A stretch of 64,000 nucleotides of DNA, taken from the NCBI RefSeq assembly GCF_900113745.1, contig NZ_FOQL01000004.1, positions 124,001-188,000 on the forward strand, read 5' to 3'. A program made the position numbers and the translations under genes. This document shows positions 30,058 through 38,933 of this stretch, piece by piece (the stretch's first letter is position 1; each line of letters opens with the position of its first letter). The notes beneath the pieces were generated by a model. That model searched no databases. It was not told where the DNA came from and saw nothing but the letters and a program-made list of their open reading frames with translations. The DNA comes from Pseudomonas guineae. Lineage in GTDB: Bacteria > Pseudomonadota > Gammaproteobacteria > Pseudomonadales > Pseudomonadaceae.

Positions 30058-30074
30058 ATGGTTGAGGGCTGCTG

Positions 30075-31673
30075 TTACTTGACGCCGACGCCGTAGAAGG
30101 AGTTCAGCGCGAATGGACTGATCTTGAAGTCCACGACCTTCTTGCTCATCGGCTGGTAAACCGTGGAGTGGGCGATCGGAGTGATCGGTACTTCACGCTT
30201 GAGGATCACCTGCGCCTGTTTGTAAAGCTCGGTGCGCTCGGCGGTGTCGGTCACCCGTTTGGCGGCTTTTACCAGCTTGTCGTAGTCGGCATCGCACCAC
30301 TTGGAGAAGTTGTTGCCGTCCACCGCGTCGCAGCCATACAGGGTGCCGAGCCAGTTGTCCGGGTCACCATTGTCGCCACTCCAACCGATCAGCATCGCAT
30401 CGTGTTCACCGGCCTTGGCGCGCTTGAGGTATTCGCCCCATTCGTAGGTGACGATCTTGGCCTTGATACCTACTTTGGCCCAGTCGTTTTGCAGCATTTC
30501 AGCCATCAGCTTGGCGTTGGGGTTGTACGGGCGCTGCACGGGCATGGCCCACAGGGTGATCTCAGTGCCTTCCTTGATCCCCGCAGCTTTGAGCAGGGCC
30601 TTAGCTTTCTCAGGGTCGTAGGCGGGGTCCTTGATGCTGTCGTTGTACGACCACTGGGTCGGAGGCATGCCGTTTACGGCCAGCTGGCCGGCGCTCTGGT
30701 AGACCGCATCGATGATCCCTTGCTTGTTCACCGCCATGTCCAGTGCTTGACGCACTTCGAGCTGGTCGAACGGCTTGTGCTGCACGTTATAGGCGATATA
30801 GCCGACGTTGAATCCGGCCTGCTCGGGCATGTTCAGGTTCGGATCTTCTTGCAGGGACTCTAGGTCCGCTGGGCGCGGGAACAGGGTGACCTGACACTCG
30901 CCGGCCTTGAGCTTCTGCATGCGCACTGAGGCGTCGGTATTGATGGCGAAGATCAGGTTGTCGAGCTTGACCTCATCAGGCTGCCAATACTCTTTGTTGC
31001 CCTTGAAACGGATCACCGCATCTTTCTGGTAGCGGCTGAACACGAACGGCCCAGTGCCGATGGGCTTCTGGTTGATGTCGGCGGCCTTGCCGGCCTTGAG
31101 TAGGTTGCCTGCGTATTCGGCGGACTGGATCGAGGCAAAGCTCATCGCCAGGTTCTGAATAAAGGCAGCGTCGACTTGGTTGAGGCTGAACTTGACGGTC
31201 ATGTCGTCGAGTTTTTCGATCTTGGCGATGTTGGCGTCCATACCCATGTCGGTGAAATAGGGAAATTCCGACGGGTAGGCTTTGCGGAAGGGGTGATCTT
31301 TGTCGAGCATGCGCTGGAAGGTGAACAGCACGTCATCAGCGTTAAAGCTGCGGCTCGGCGTGAAGTACTCGGTGGTATGAAATTTCACGTTCGGGCGTAA
31401 GTGAAAGGTGTAGCTCAAACCGTCTTCGCTGATGTCCCACTTCTCGGCCAGGCCAGGGATTACAGCGGTACCGCCGCGCTCGAATTGGCTCAAGCGGTTA
31501 AACACGGTTTCCGCTGCGGCATCGAAATCAGTGCCGGTGGTGTACAGGCCTGGGTCGAACCCAGCAGGGCTGCCTTCGGAGCAAAACACCAGGTTGCCGG
31601 CGGCGCTGGCAAGCGGGGTGCTGGCGATCAGCCCAGCGGCGAGTAAAGCCTGAATGACGGCGTTCTTACGCAT
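30075..31673 (-). CDS. dppA: Dipeptide ABC transporter periplasmic substrate-binding protein (DppA-like)
   Basis: The 532-residue precursor has a signal peptide ending PLASAA (about residue 25) and the family-5 solute-binding fold. GNLVFCSEGSPAGFDPGLY opens the mature protein, as in DppA, and FNRLSQFERGGTAVIPGLAEKW is the family signature. The C-terminal LIGWSGDNGDPDNWLGTLYGCD resembles the ligand-binding loop of DppA, which recognises dipeptides. The ATG at 31673 has GAGGT ahead of it. Only one binding protein is present here, whereas P. aeruginosa, from memory, has several at this locus. Confidence 0.94.
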   Translation of the reverse strand: MRKNAVIQALLAAGLIASTPLASAAGNLVFCSEGSPAGFDPGLYTTGTDFDAAAETVFNRLSQFERGGTAVIPGLAEKWDISEDGLSYTFHLRPNVKFHTTEYFTPSRSFNADDVLFTFQRMLDKDHPFRKAYPSEFPYFTDMGMDANIAKIEKLDDMTVKFSLNQVDAAFIQNLAMSFASIQSAEYAGNLLKAGKAADINQKPIGTGPFVFSRYQKDAVIRFKGNKEYWQPDEVKLDNLIFAINTDASVRMQKLKAGECQVTLFPRPADLESLQEDPNLNMPEQAGFNVGYIAYNVQHKPFDQLEVRQALDMAVNKQGIIDAVYQSAGQLAVNGMPPTQWSYNDSIKDPAYDPEKAKALLKAAGIKEGTEITLWAMPVQRPYNPNAKLMAEMLQNDWAKVGIKAKIVTYEWGEYLKRAKAGEHDAMLIGWSGDNGDPDNWLGTLYGCDAVDGNNFSKWCDADYDKLVKAAKRVTDTAERTELYKQAQVILKREVPITPIAHSTVYQPMSKKVVDFKISPFALNSFYGVGVK

Positions 31674-31749
31674 AGTGACCTCATGGTTATTGTGGTTGTG
31701 ATCCAGAGGGGCCTCTTGTGGAGACCTTGGGAGAAGCTATGCAGGGCGT

Positions 31750-31769
31750 ATGCCGCAGGCAAGCGGCAT
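31750..31769. promoter_or_regulatory. Inverted repeat upstream of dppA (candidate operator)
   Basis: ATGCCGC and GCGGCAT flank a 6-base spacer, about 77 bases before the dppA start codon. A second inverted repeat (CGCATTT / AAATGCG, 31814-31831) lies further upstream. Either could be a regulator site or a leader hairpin. The 223-base interval holds no recognisable gene. Confidence 0.35.
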
Positions 31770-31848
31770 GTCGCAGTAGGAGCGGGAATTGCGGTGCAGT
31801 TATCTGTTGTTGTCGCATTTTTATAAATGCGCGGTTAAAACATGGCAA

Positions 31849-31876
31849 AGCGCCGCTATCGTCAAGCAGCGGCGCT
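31849..31876 (-). terminator. Terminator of the SIMPL-domain gene
   Basis: On the minus strand AGCGCCGCT pairs with AGCGGCGCT around a 10-base loop, 20 bases after the SIMPL gene stop, and is followed by a T-rich but interrupted tract. Confidence 0.65.
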
Positions 31877-31896
31877 GCTTCTGTTTGTAGCAGAGT

Positions 31897-32610
31897 TCAG
31901 GGCATCTGCACTTCGATCATCCCATCGGCGCTTATGCTGACCTGGCTGGTGCCGGCTTCGATCTCTGGGGTAACCGATGCATCCATCATCGCCGCACCTT
32001 TCATCGACTCCATGCGCATCGGCATGGGCCGCTGGAAGCCGCCTGTATTGAGATTTAGGCTGACCAGTTTGTAACCGCTGCCACCCAGCGCTTCAGTCGC
32101 CAGCTGGGCGCGGGCTTTGAAGGCTGCCACGGCATCCTTGAGCAGGGCGTCTTCGCGGGTCTTGCGGGTGTCGTCGGCAATGCTGAAGTTCATCCCACCC
32201 ATCTTCAGGGTTTGCAGCATGTCCCCGGTGAGCTTGGACAGCACGCTGAAGTCAGCACTTTCCAGGCTCAGTTCAGCGCGTTCGCGCCAGGCGGTGATCT
32301 TCTGACCCTTGCCGTCGTAAACCGGGTAGCTGTTACGGCTGCCCGATGAAACGCTGACGCCTTTGACCTTGCGCGCCTGGGCGATACTGGCGTTAAGCGT
32401 TTTGCTGATTTGTGCGGCGAGGACGGCCGGGTCGCTGTCTTGGGCTTCACTGTAAAGAGTGACGTGCATCAGGTCGTGGGCGATTTCCTGATTAACCTCA
32501 GCGCGTAGCGCAACCTGGTTGTAGCGCGCGTCTTCGGCCGTAGCCGTGACGCTCAATAGGCTGGTGGCGCTCAGCAGCAGGGCGGTGGCAAGGCGGGGCA
32601 ATGGCAGCAT
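31897..32610 (-). CDS. Periplasmic SIMPL-domain (DUF541) protein
   Basis: The 237-residue precursor has a signal peptide (MLPLPRLATALLLSATS...) ending near TATAED. The rest is a SIMPL/DUF541 domain: ALRAEVNQEIAHDLMHVTLY at the front, then AQISKTLNASIAQARKV, and at the end GTSQVSISADGMIEVQMP. Family members include BP26 of Brucella and E. coli YggE, which forms periplasmic rings linked to oxidative-stress tolerance; the function here is not known. The ATG at 32610 follows AAGGAA. It diverges from roxS across a 213-base gap. Confidence 0.88.
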   Translation of the reverse strand: MLPLPRLATALLLSATSLLSVTATAEDARYNQVALRAEVNQEIAHDLMHVTLYSEAQDSDPAVLAAQISKTLNASIAQARKVKGVSVSSGSRNSYPVYDGKGQKITAWRERAELSLESADFSVLSKLTGDMLQTLKMGGMNFSIADDTRKTREDALLKDAVAAFKARAQLATEALGGSGYKLVSLNLNTGGFQRPMPMRMESMKGAAMMDASVTPEIEAGTSQVSISADGMIEVQMP

Positions 32611-32823
32611 GACAATTCCTTTATGTGATGGGCGCAAAGACAGGTGCGCGGCTTTCCAGAGGGTAGACGTAGCTATCTGACTAAGCGGGTTAAATCCGGT
32701 TCAAGATTATTTGCCTAAGTTATTTGGAGGGGCGGCCATCAGCTGCGGCGTGTTGCCGCAGTTGGCAGGCCAGGGCCTTGGTTATACTCCCGCAGCTCGC
32801 TAAATGAGCATCTTGGAGATTTT

Positions 32824-34077
32824 ATGCTCGCACCTGTGCAGCTACTTTCGGCGAGCCGACAGAACCTCTGGCGTCTGACCTTGATCCGTATCCTGGTGTT
32901 GGCGGCGCAGGCCGGCTCGGTGGGCTTGGCCTATAAATCCGGTGCATTGCCGCTGCCCTGGCTGGAGTTGAGCATCACCCTCGGGATTTCCCTGGTGTTG
33001 TGCCTGCTCACCGCGTTGCGCCTGCGTGGGCCGTGGCCGGTGACTGAGCAGGAGTACGCCGCGCAATTGGCCTGCGACCTGATTATCCATAGCGTCTTGC
33101 TCTACTACTCTGGCGGCTCGACGAACCCCTTTGTTTCTTATTACTTGGTGCCGCTGACCATCGCAGCAGCCATCTTGCCCTGGCTCTACACCATCACCTT
33201 GTCCGGTCTGGCGCTGGGTGGTTACACCTTTCTGCTGGTCTGGTCGCACCCGTTGGCATTGCCGCAGGGGCCGCGCGAAAGTCTGTTGATCTATGGCATG
33301 TGGCTGAGCTTTGCCCTGGCCGCTGGGCTGATCACCTTTTTCGTGGCGAAAATGGCCGAAGAGCTGCGGCATCAGGAAGAGTTGCGCGCCGAGCGCCGTG
33401 AGGAAGGTTTGCGTGATCAGCAGTTGTTGGCGGTAGCTACCCAGGCCGCCGGTGCGGCGCACGAACTGGGCACGCCGCTGGCGACCATGAGCGTGCTGAT
33501 TAAGGAGCTGCGCCGCGAACACCAAGAGCCGACTTTGCAAGAGGATCTGGCCGTGCTGCAGGAGCAGGTCAAGTTATGCAAAGAAACCCTGCAGCATTTG
33601 GTGCGCGCGGCCGAGGCGGATCGTCGTCAGGCCGTGGTCGAGTTGTCGTCGGTGGAGTGGTTAGAGGCAGCACTCAATCGCTGGCACCTGATGCGCCCCG
33701 AGGCCAGTTATCGCTATCAATGCCTGGGCCGTGGCACGCCGCCGCGGATGATGCCGCCTGCTGACCTGACCCAGGCGCTGCTTAATCTGCTCAATAACGC
33801 CGCCGATGCCTGCCCAGACAAGCTGGATATCCGACTAGATTGGGATCATCAATGGCTGCGCCTGAGTATCCGTGACTTTGGTGACGGTGTGCCGCTGGCG
33901 ATTGCTGAGCAGCTCGGGCGGCCATTCTTTACTACCAAGGGCAAGGGCTTCGGTCTGGGTTTGTTCCTCAGTCAGGCCAGCGTCACCCGTGCTGGCGGCA
34001 CGGTTAAACTGTATAACCATGAAGAAGGCGGCACGCTCACTGAGCTGAAACTGCCGCGTGCCTATGGCCGAGCTTAA
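32824..34077 (+). CDS. roxS: Redox-sensing histidine kinase RoxS (RegB/PrrB family)
   Basis: RoxS with RoxR controls terminal oxidases and the response to cyanide and redox change. The 417-residue protein has six membrane helices in residues about 20-175, with the quinone-sensing motif GGSTNPF at residues 97-103 followed by YYLVPLT. His213 in AAHELGTPLATM is the phosphorylated residue. The ATPase domain has LLNNAADACPD, IRDFGDGVP and GKGFGLGLFLSQ. A TATACT -10-like box lies at 32783-32788. The RegB redox cysteine of alphaproteobacteria is not obvious near the H-box, so quinone sensing is the likelier input. Confidence 0.92.
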   Translation: MLAPVQLLSASRQNLWRLTLIRILVLAAQAGSVGLAYKSGALPLPWLELSITLGISLVLCLLTALRLRGPWPVTEQEYAAQLACDLIIHSVLLYYSGGSTNPFVSYYLVPLTIAAAILPWLYTITLSGLALGGYTFLLVWSHPLALPQGPRESLLIYGMWLSFALAAGLITFFVAKMAEELRHQEELRAERREEGLRDQQLLAVATQAAGAAHELGTPLATMSVLIKELRREHQEPTLQEDLAVLQEQVKLCKETLQHLVRAAEADRRQAVVELSSVEWLEAALNRWHLMRPEASYRYQCLGRGTPPRMMPPADLTQALLNLLNNAADACPDKLDIRLDWDHQWLRLSIRDFGDGVPLAIAEQLGRPFFTTKGKGFGLGLFLSQASVTRAGGTVKLYNHEEGGTLTELKLPRAYGRA

Positions 34078-34089
34078 GGACGTACCCGA

Positions 34090-34650
34090 ATGAGCGACGA
34101 AGTGCTTTTCGAAGGTGAAGAACAACCTCACCTATTGCTGGTCGACGATGACCCAACCTTCACCCGTGTCATGGCGCGCGCCATGAGCCGCCGTGGCCTG
34201 CGCGTTTCCACCGCCGGCTCCGCCGAAGAAGGTCTGGCCCTGGCTGAACAGGATTTACCTGATTACGCCGTGGTCGATCTGAAAATGGAAGGCGACTCCG
34301 GCTTGGTGCTGCTGCCCAAACTGTTGGAGCTGGACGCCGAAATGCGCGTGGTGATTCTGACCGGCTATTCGAGCATCGCCACCGCGGTGGAGGCGATCAA
34401 GCGCGGGGCCTGCAATTACCTGTGCAAGCCGGCCGATGCCGACGATGTGCTGGCCGCGTTGCTGACTCAGCATGCTGACCTGGACACCTTGGTGCCGGAA
34501 AACCCGATGTCGGTAGATCGCCTGCAGTGGGAGCATATCCAGCGCGTACTCAGCGAACATGAAGGCAATATCTCGGCCACGGCCCGCGCCCTCGGCATGC
34601 ACCGGCGCACCTTGCAGCGCAAATTGCAGAAACGGCCGGTTCGGCGCTAG
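34090..34650 (+). CDS. roxR: Redox response regulator RoxR (RegA/PrrA family)
   Basis: The 186-residue protein has a receiver domain starting LLLVDDDPTFTRVMARAM with phospho-acceptor Asp63 (AVVDLKMEGDSG) and the conserved Lys in CKPADADDVL. A short linker leads to a Fis-type helix-turn-helix (EGNISATARALGMHRRTLQRKL), the exact layout of RegA/PrrA/ActR regulators. It lies 12 bases after roxS, so the pair is one operon. Expected targets include respiratory-chain genes. Confidence 0.94.
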   Translation: MSDEVLFEGEEQPHLLLVDDDPTFTRVMARAMSRRGLRVSTAGSAEEGLALAEQDLPDYAVVDLKMEGDSGLVLLPKLLELDAEMRVVILTGYSSIATAVEAIKRGACNYLCKPADADDVLAALLTQHADLDTLVPENPMSVDRLQWEHIQRVLSEHEGNISATARALGMHRRTLQRKLQKRPVRR

Positions 34651-34755
34651 GCGCTGCGGGCGTATTTTTTTGTGCATGAAAGGCTGTTGAAAGCTTTCTG
34701 CTCGGCGGCCTTGCTATCATTAGCCCCCTAAGTAATTGGCTTGTCAGGGGCTCGC

Positions 34756-35697
34756 ATGCTTGCCATCGTTCAGCAAACCATCAGCGTCACCGCGCCAGTT
34801 TTTTCCATGCTGTTTCTCGGTGTGGCGCTCAAGCGTTTTGGGCTGATTGACGCGGGGTTTATCAACACGGCATCGACGCTGGTGTTTCGTGGCACCCTGC
34901 CGACGCTGTTGTTTTTAGGCATCATCAAGGCGGATCTAAGCACCGCCTTGCAGCCGGCGTTGCTGCTGTATTTTGTGGTGGCAACCCTGGGCTGCTTTCT
35001 GCTGGCGTGGGGCTGGTCGATTTTACGCTGCCCCGAGGCGGATCGCGGTATCTACACCCAAGGCGCCTTTCGCGGCAATAACGGCATTGTCGGATTAGCG
35101 TTGGCGACCAGCATGTACGGTGACTACGGGCTGTCGGTAGGTGCGGTGCTCGGCGGTGTGGTGATCCTTACCTACAACGTGCTGTCGGCCATCATCCTGG
35201 CGATCTACAGTCCGCAGGCCAAGACCGATGTTTGGAGCCTGAGCAAGAACATTGCCAGCAATCCGTTGATAGTCGGAGTGCTGCTGGCGATTCCCTTCGC
35301 CGCTTGGCAAATCCCACTGCCCGCATGGCTGCTGACATCTGGTGGTTATTTTGCGCAAATGAGCCTGCCGCTGGCGCTGATTTGCATTGGCGCCACGCTG
35401 ACTCTGGATTCCTTGCGTCAGGGTAGCGGTGTGGCACTCAGCTCAAGCTTGATGAAAGTGCTTTGGCTACCGTTGCTGGCCACCTTAGGCGCAGGGCTGT
35501 GCGGTTTTCGCGGTGCGGACCTGGGCATTCTGTTTCTGTACTTCGTCAGCCCGACGGCAGCGGCCAGCTTTGTGATGGCCAAGGCGGTAGGCGCTAACTA
35601 TGAACTGGCGGCCGCAATAATCGTCATTACCACCCTGGCGTCGGTGATGAGCACCAACCTGGGCTTGTTAGTCTTGCAGCTTGTTGGCTGGATATAG
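34756..35697 (+). CDS. AEC-family transporter (auxin efflux carrier type)
   Basis: The 313-residue protein has about ten membrane helices in two related halves, beginning ISVTAPVFSMLFLGVALKRFGLI, a stretch typical of the AEC family. The second half has the conserved SLPLALICIGATLTLDSL. Bacterial members export or import small organic acids; the substrate is unknown. An in-frame TTG at 34741 is less likely than the ATG at 34756, which follows AGGGG. It is separated from roxR by 105 bases and converges on a Na/Ca exchanger across a strong terminator. Confidence 0.9.
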   Translation: MLAIVQQTISVTAPVFSMLFLGVALKRFGLIDAGFINTASTLVFRGTLPTLLFLGIIKADLSTALQPALLLYFVVATLGCFLLAWGWSILRCPEADRGIYTQGAFRGNNGIVGLALATSMYGDYGLSVGAVLGGVVILTYNVLSAIILAIYSPQAKTDVWSLSKNIASNPLIVGVLLAIPFAAWQIPLPAWLLTSGGYFAQMSLPLALICIGATLTLDSLRQGSGVALSSSLMKVLWLPLLATLGAGLCGFRGADLGILFLYFVSPTAAASFVMAKAVGANYELAAAIIVITTLASVMSTNLGLLVLQLVGWI

Positions 35698-35724
35698 CAC
35701 CGGTCGTTACACAATCGCAGGCAC

Positions 35725-35752
35725 AAAAAAGCCGACGCTCGCGTCGGCTTCT
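35725..35752. terminator. Bidirectional terminator between the AEC transporter and exchanger genes
   Basis: AGCCGACGC and GCGTCGGCT pair around a 2-base core, with an A run before and a T-rich stretch after, between two convergent genes. Confidence 0.9.
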
Positions 35753-35779
35753 TCGTTCTAGCTTTCTACATGGCGCCTG

Positions 35780-36868
35780 TCAGGTTTTTTGCTTATGCCA
35801 GGCCCGCCCGGCAATGATCATTAGGGTCACGGCGGTTAGCGGCAAGGCATAACCGAGCATGGCCTCACCAAACACCTCGGCGAATGGTTTGCCGGTCGAA
35901 GACAACACCAGGTACACCGTGTAAGCCACGTAGTAGGCGATAAACAGTAGGCCTTCCCAGCGGTTGATGCGGTAACCCGCGAAGAAGATCGGCAAGCAGG
36001 CTACGGCCACCGCGATCATCACCGGGAAGTCGAAGGCCAGGGCGTTGGCTGCCACATTAATGGCTTGCGGCGAGACCATTGAGGCCAGGCCCAGTACGCA
36101 GAGCAGGTTAAAGATGTTGCTGCCGACGATGTTACCCACGGCGATGTCACGCTCGCCCCTGAGTGCGGCCATGATCGAGGTGGCCAGTTCCGGCAGTGAG
36201 GTGCCAATGGCGACTACGGTCAGACCAATCACCAGCTCAGACAAACCCAGGGCGCGCGCCAGGCTCACGGCACCTTCAACCAAGAAGTTGGAGCCGCTGA
36301 CCAGCAGCACCAGGCCGGCAAGAATCAGCCCCAGGTTGATCGCCCAGGCATAAGGTTTGACGGGCTCGTCGAGGCCGAATTCCTTGGCAAACTCATCATC
36401 GGGGTTGGCATTTTTGTCGCGACGCGAGCTGATGATCAAAAAGGCCGTGTAACTCACCACGCCGGTGAACAGCAACGCGCCGTCCAGGCGGCTGAGGCTG
36501 CCGTCCCAGGCCAGGGCGTATACCACCAAGCTGGCGCCGATCATGATGGGCACATCGAGGCGAATCAGCTGGCGCGAGACGATCAGCGGCGCAACTAAGG
36601 CCGTCATGCCGAGAATCAGCAGCACGTTGGCAATATTGCTACCGACCACGTTACCTATCGCCAGGTCGCCGCTGCCGTTCAGTGCCGCTTGCACGCTGAC
36701 CGCCGTTTCCGGTGCGCTGGTGCCAAATGCGACGACAGTGAGGCCAATGATCAGTGGCGGAATGCCAAACTGCGCAGCCAGTTTAGCGGCGCCGCGCACC
36801 AGCACTTCAGCGCCGGCGACCAGCAGCACTAGGCCGGCGATTAGGTAAACAAAGGTCATCAGGGTCAT
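35780..36868 (-). CDS. Calcium/sodium antiporter (CaCA family, YrbG-like)
   Basis: The 362-residue protein has about ten membrane helices in two inverted repeats. Each repeat carries an alpha motif: FGTSAPETAVSVQAALNGS with GNVVGSNIANVLLILG, and IGTSLPELATSIMAALRGE with GNIVGSNIFNLLCVLG. The conserved glutamates and GNxVGSN motifs bind Ca2+ and Na+ in exchangers of this family. An acidic cytoplasmic loop of about 30 residues separates the halves (DKNANPDDEFAKEFGLDEP). In E. coli the related yrbG sits by kdsD; here it is apart from it. It appears to be a single-gene unit. Confidence 0.93.
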   Translation of the reverse strand: MTLMTFVYLIAGLVLLVAGAEVLVRGAAKLAAQFGIPPLIIGLTVVAFGTSAPETAVSVQAALNGSGDLAIGNVVGSNIANVLLILGMTALVAPLIVSRQLIRLDVPIMIGASLVVYALAWDGSLSRLDGALLFTGVVSYTAFLIISSRRDKNANPDDEFAKEFGLDEPVKPYAWAINLGLILAGLVLLVSGSNFLVEGAVSLARALGLSELVIGLTVVAIGTSLPELATSIMAALRGERDIAVGNIVGSNIFNLLCVLGLASMVSPQAINVAANALAFDFPVMIAVAVACLPIFFAGYRINRWEGLLFIAYYVAYTVYLVLSSTGKPFAEVFGEAMLGYALPLTAVTLMIIAGRAWHKQKT

Positions 36869-36968
36869 TGCAGGGGGCTCCAGAAAAGTGGCGCTAGTTT
36901 AATCATCGGCGTGCGCGGCGCCAGAGGGGGCTAGGGCGCGGTTAAGCCTTCTTTGTAAGCGTCTGTGT

Positions 36969-37340
36969 TCACTCTGCGAGTTGCTCCACGCGCACCGGTG
37001 CCACGCCGTCCCGCAGCATGCCCAGCTCCTCAGCAGCCCTGTGCGAGAGGTCGATAATGCGCTTCTTGGCATAAGGGCCGCGGTCGTTGATGCGCACCAC
37101 CACTGACCTGTCATTGCGTAGATTGGTCACCTGTACCCGGCTGCCGAAGGGCAGGCTGCGGTGTGCGGCGGTCAGGGCATGTTGGTCGAAGCGCTCACCG
37201 CTGGCGGTTTTATTACCGTGATGACGCGCGCCGTAATAGGACGCCTGGCCCTCGGCGCGGTAGCCGTTCGGATCGACTGAGCCCTGGCTGGCACAGGCGC
37301 TCAGTAGCAGGCTGACGATGGCAATTAAGATCAGGCGCAT
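36969..37340 (-). CDS. Small RlpA-like lipoprotein (double-psi beta-barrel only)
   Basis: The 123-residue precursor has a lipobox LLLSAC and then a single double-psi beta-barrel: [22 protein letters not shown] and [29 protein letters not shown]. It matches the RlpA core but lacks the SPOR domain and the proline-rich linker of the full-length RlpA at 13917-14921. Lytic activity on glycan strands is possible, because the conserved Asp and the His in the barrel are kept, but it is unproven. The ATG at 37340 has a GAGGAG ribosome site; the frame extends upstream without signal-like sequence. Confidence 0.9.
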   Translation of the reverse strand: MRLILIAIVSLLLSACASQGSVDPNGYRAEGQASYYGARHHGNKTASGERFDQHALTAAHRSLPFGSRVQVTNLRNDRSVVVRINDRGPYAKKRIIDLSHRAAEELGMLRDGVAPVRVEQLAE

Positions 37341-37405
37341 AAGGCCTCCTCTGGGTCGAGTATGTTGGTGAGCGTCGCTCTGCTCGACCCACGTTGCCAA
37401 TAAAG

Positions 37406-37429
37406 CAACGCCGGGCGAGCCCGGCGTTG
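37406..37429 (-). terminator. Terminator of gatCAB
   Basis: An 11-bp perfect inverted repeat (CAACGCCGGGC / GCCCGGCGTTG) with a 2-base core lies 45 bases past the gatB stop; a T-rich CTTTATT follows on the minus strand. Confidence 0.85.
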
Positions 37430-37473
37430 TCAGTGCGAGCCGTCCATGGCCTGCGGTTTGGGTGTAAGTCGGC

Positions 37474-38922
37474 TCAGCCTTCGAGCTTTTTCTTCAGCAG
37501 TTCGTTCACTTGGCCGGGGTTGGCCTTGCCTTTCGAGGCCTTCATGGCCTGGCCGACGAAGAAGCCGAACATTTTGCCGCGCTTGGCTTCATCGCTGGCG
37601 CGGTACTGTTCAACTTGTTCGGCGTTGGCCGCCAGCACGTCATCCAGCATGGCTTCGATGGCGCCGGAGTCGGTGACCTGCTTGAGGCCCTTCTTCTCAA
37701 TCACCTCGTCCGCCGTTGCACCTTCGCCAGCGGCCAGAGCTTCAAAGACCATCTTGGCGATCTTGCCGCTGATGGTGTTGTCCTTGATGCGCAGGATCAT
37801 CCCGCCCAATTGTGCGGCGGAAACCGGCGACTGCTCGATATCGAGGTTGTCCTTGTTGAGCAGGCTGGACAGTTCACCCATCACCCAGTTGGCGGCCAGT
37901 TTGGCATCGCCACACACACCGTTGACGGCTTCGAAGTAGTCGGCCAGTTCGCGGCTGGCAGCCAGCACGTCGGCGTCGTAGGTGCTGAGGCCGAACTCGG
38001 CTTCAAAGCGCGCGCGCTTCTCGACCGGCAGCTCCGGCAAGGTGGCGCGAATTTCGTCGAGGAAGCTTTGCTCTATCACCACCGGCAGCAGGTCCGGGCA
38101 GGGGAAGTAACGGTAATCGTTGGCTTCTTCCTTGCTGCGCATGGAGCGGGTTTGGTCTTTGTTCGGGTCGTACAGGCGGGTTTCCTGCACCACTTTGCCG
38201 CCGTCCTCGATCAATTCGATCTGGCGCTGCACTTCATGGTTGATGGCTTTTTCGATAAAGCGGAACGAGTTGACGTTCTTGATCTCGGCGCGAGTGCCGT
38301 ATTCGGCCTGACCCTTGGGTCGCACCGAGACGTTACAGTCGCAGCGCAGCGAGCCTTCGGCCATGTTGCCGTCGCAAATATTCAGGTAGCGCACCAGGGC
38401 GTGCATGGCTTTTACGTAGGCCACGGCTTCCTTGGCCGAGCGGATGTCCGGCTCGGATACGATTTCCAGTAGCGGCGTGCCAGCACGGTTGAGATCGATG
38501 CCGCTCATGCCGTGGAAGTCTTCGTGCAGGCTTTTGCCGGCGTCTTCTTCCAGGTGCGCGCGAGTGATGCCGATGCGCTTCTGGCTGCCGTCTTCCAAGG
38601 TGATATCCAAGAAACCTTTGCCGACGATGGGGTGATCCATCTGGCTGGTCTGGTAGCCCTTGGGCAGGTCTGGGTAGAAGTAGTTTTTACGGGCGAAGAT
38701 GTTGGTGCCGGCGATTTCGGCGTCAATCGCCAAGCCGAATTTGCAGGCCATGCGCACCGCCTCGGCATTCAGCACCGGCAGGGTGCCGGGCATGCCGAGG
38801 TCGACCAGGCTGGCCTGGGTGTTGGGCTCGGCGCCGAAGGCGATGGCGCTGGCGGAGAAAATCTTCGATTGAGTGCTGAGCTGGGCGTGAATTTCCAGCC
38901 CGATTATGGTTTCCCATTGCAT
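37474..38922 (-). CDS. gatB: Aspartyl/glutamyl-tRNA amidotransferase subunit B
   Basis: GatB binds misacylated tRNA and, with GatA and GatC, converts Glu-tRNA-Gln (or Asp-tRNA-Asn) to the amide form. The 482-residue product starts [15 protein letters not shown], contains the metal-binding and kinase-like core ([26 protein letters not shown]), and ends with the YqeY-like tRNA-binding helical domain. The set gatC-gatA-gatB is one minus-strand operon, gatB being last and 11 bases after gatA. Confidence 0.98.
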   Translation of the reverse strand: MQWETIIGLEIHAQLSTQSKIFSASAIAFGAEPNTQASLVDLGMPGTLPVLNAEAVRMACKFGLAIDAEIAGTNIFARKNYFYPDLPKGYQTSQMDHPIVGKGFLDITLEDGSQKRIGITRAHLEEDAGKSLHEDFHGMSGIDLNRAGTPLLEIVSEPDIRSAKEAVAYVKAMHALVRYLNICDGNMAEGSLRCDCNVSVRPKGQAEYGTRAEIKNVNSFRFIEKAINHEVQRQIELIEDGGKVVQETRLYDPNKDQTRSMRSKEEANDYRYFPCPDLLPVVIEQSFLDEIRATLPELPVEKRARFEAEFGLSTYDADVLAASRELADYFEAVNGVCGDAKLAANWVMGELSSLLNKDNLDIEQSPVSAAQLGGMILRIKDNTISGKIAKMVFEALAAGEGATADEVIEKKGLKQVTDSGAIEAMLDDVLAANAEQVEQYRASDEAKRGKMFGFFVGQAMKASKGKANPGQVNELLKKKLEG

Positions 38923-38933
38923 CTGTTTATTCC

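Noticed and set aside
31771..31800. GTAGGAGCGGGAATTGCGG resembling a Pseudomonas REP core
   Set aside because: The similarity is short, there is no matching inverted partner and no second copy in the window.
37510..38472. 320-codon frame opposite gatB
   Set aside because: Antisense shadow in a GC-rich gene; no domain signature.
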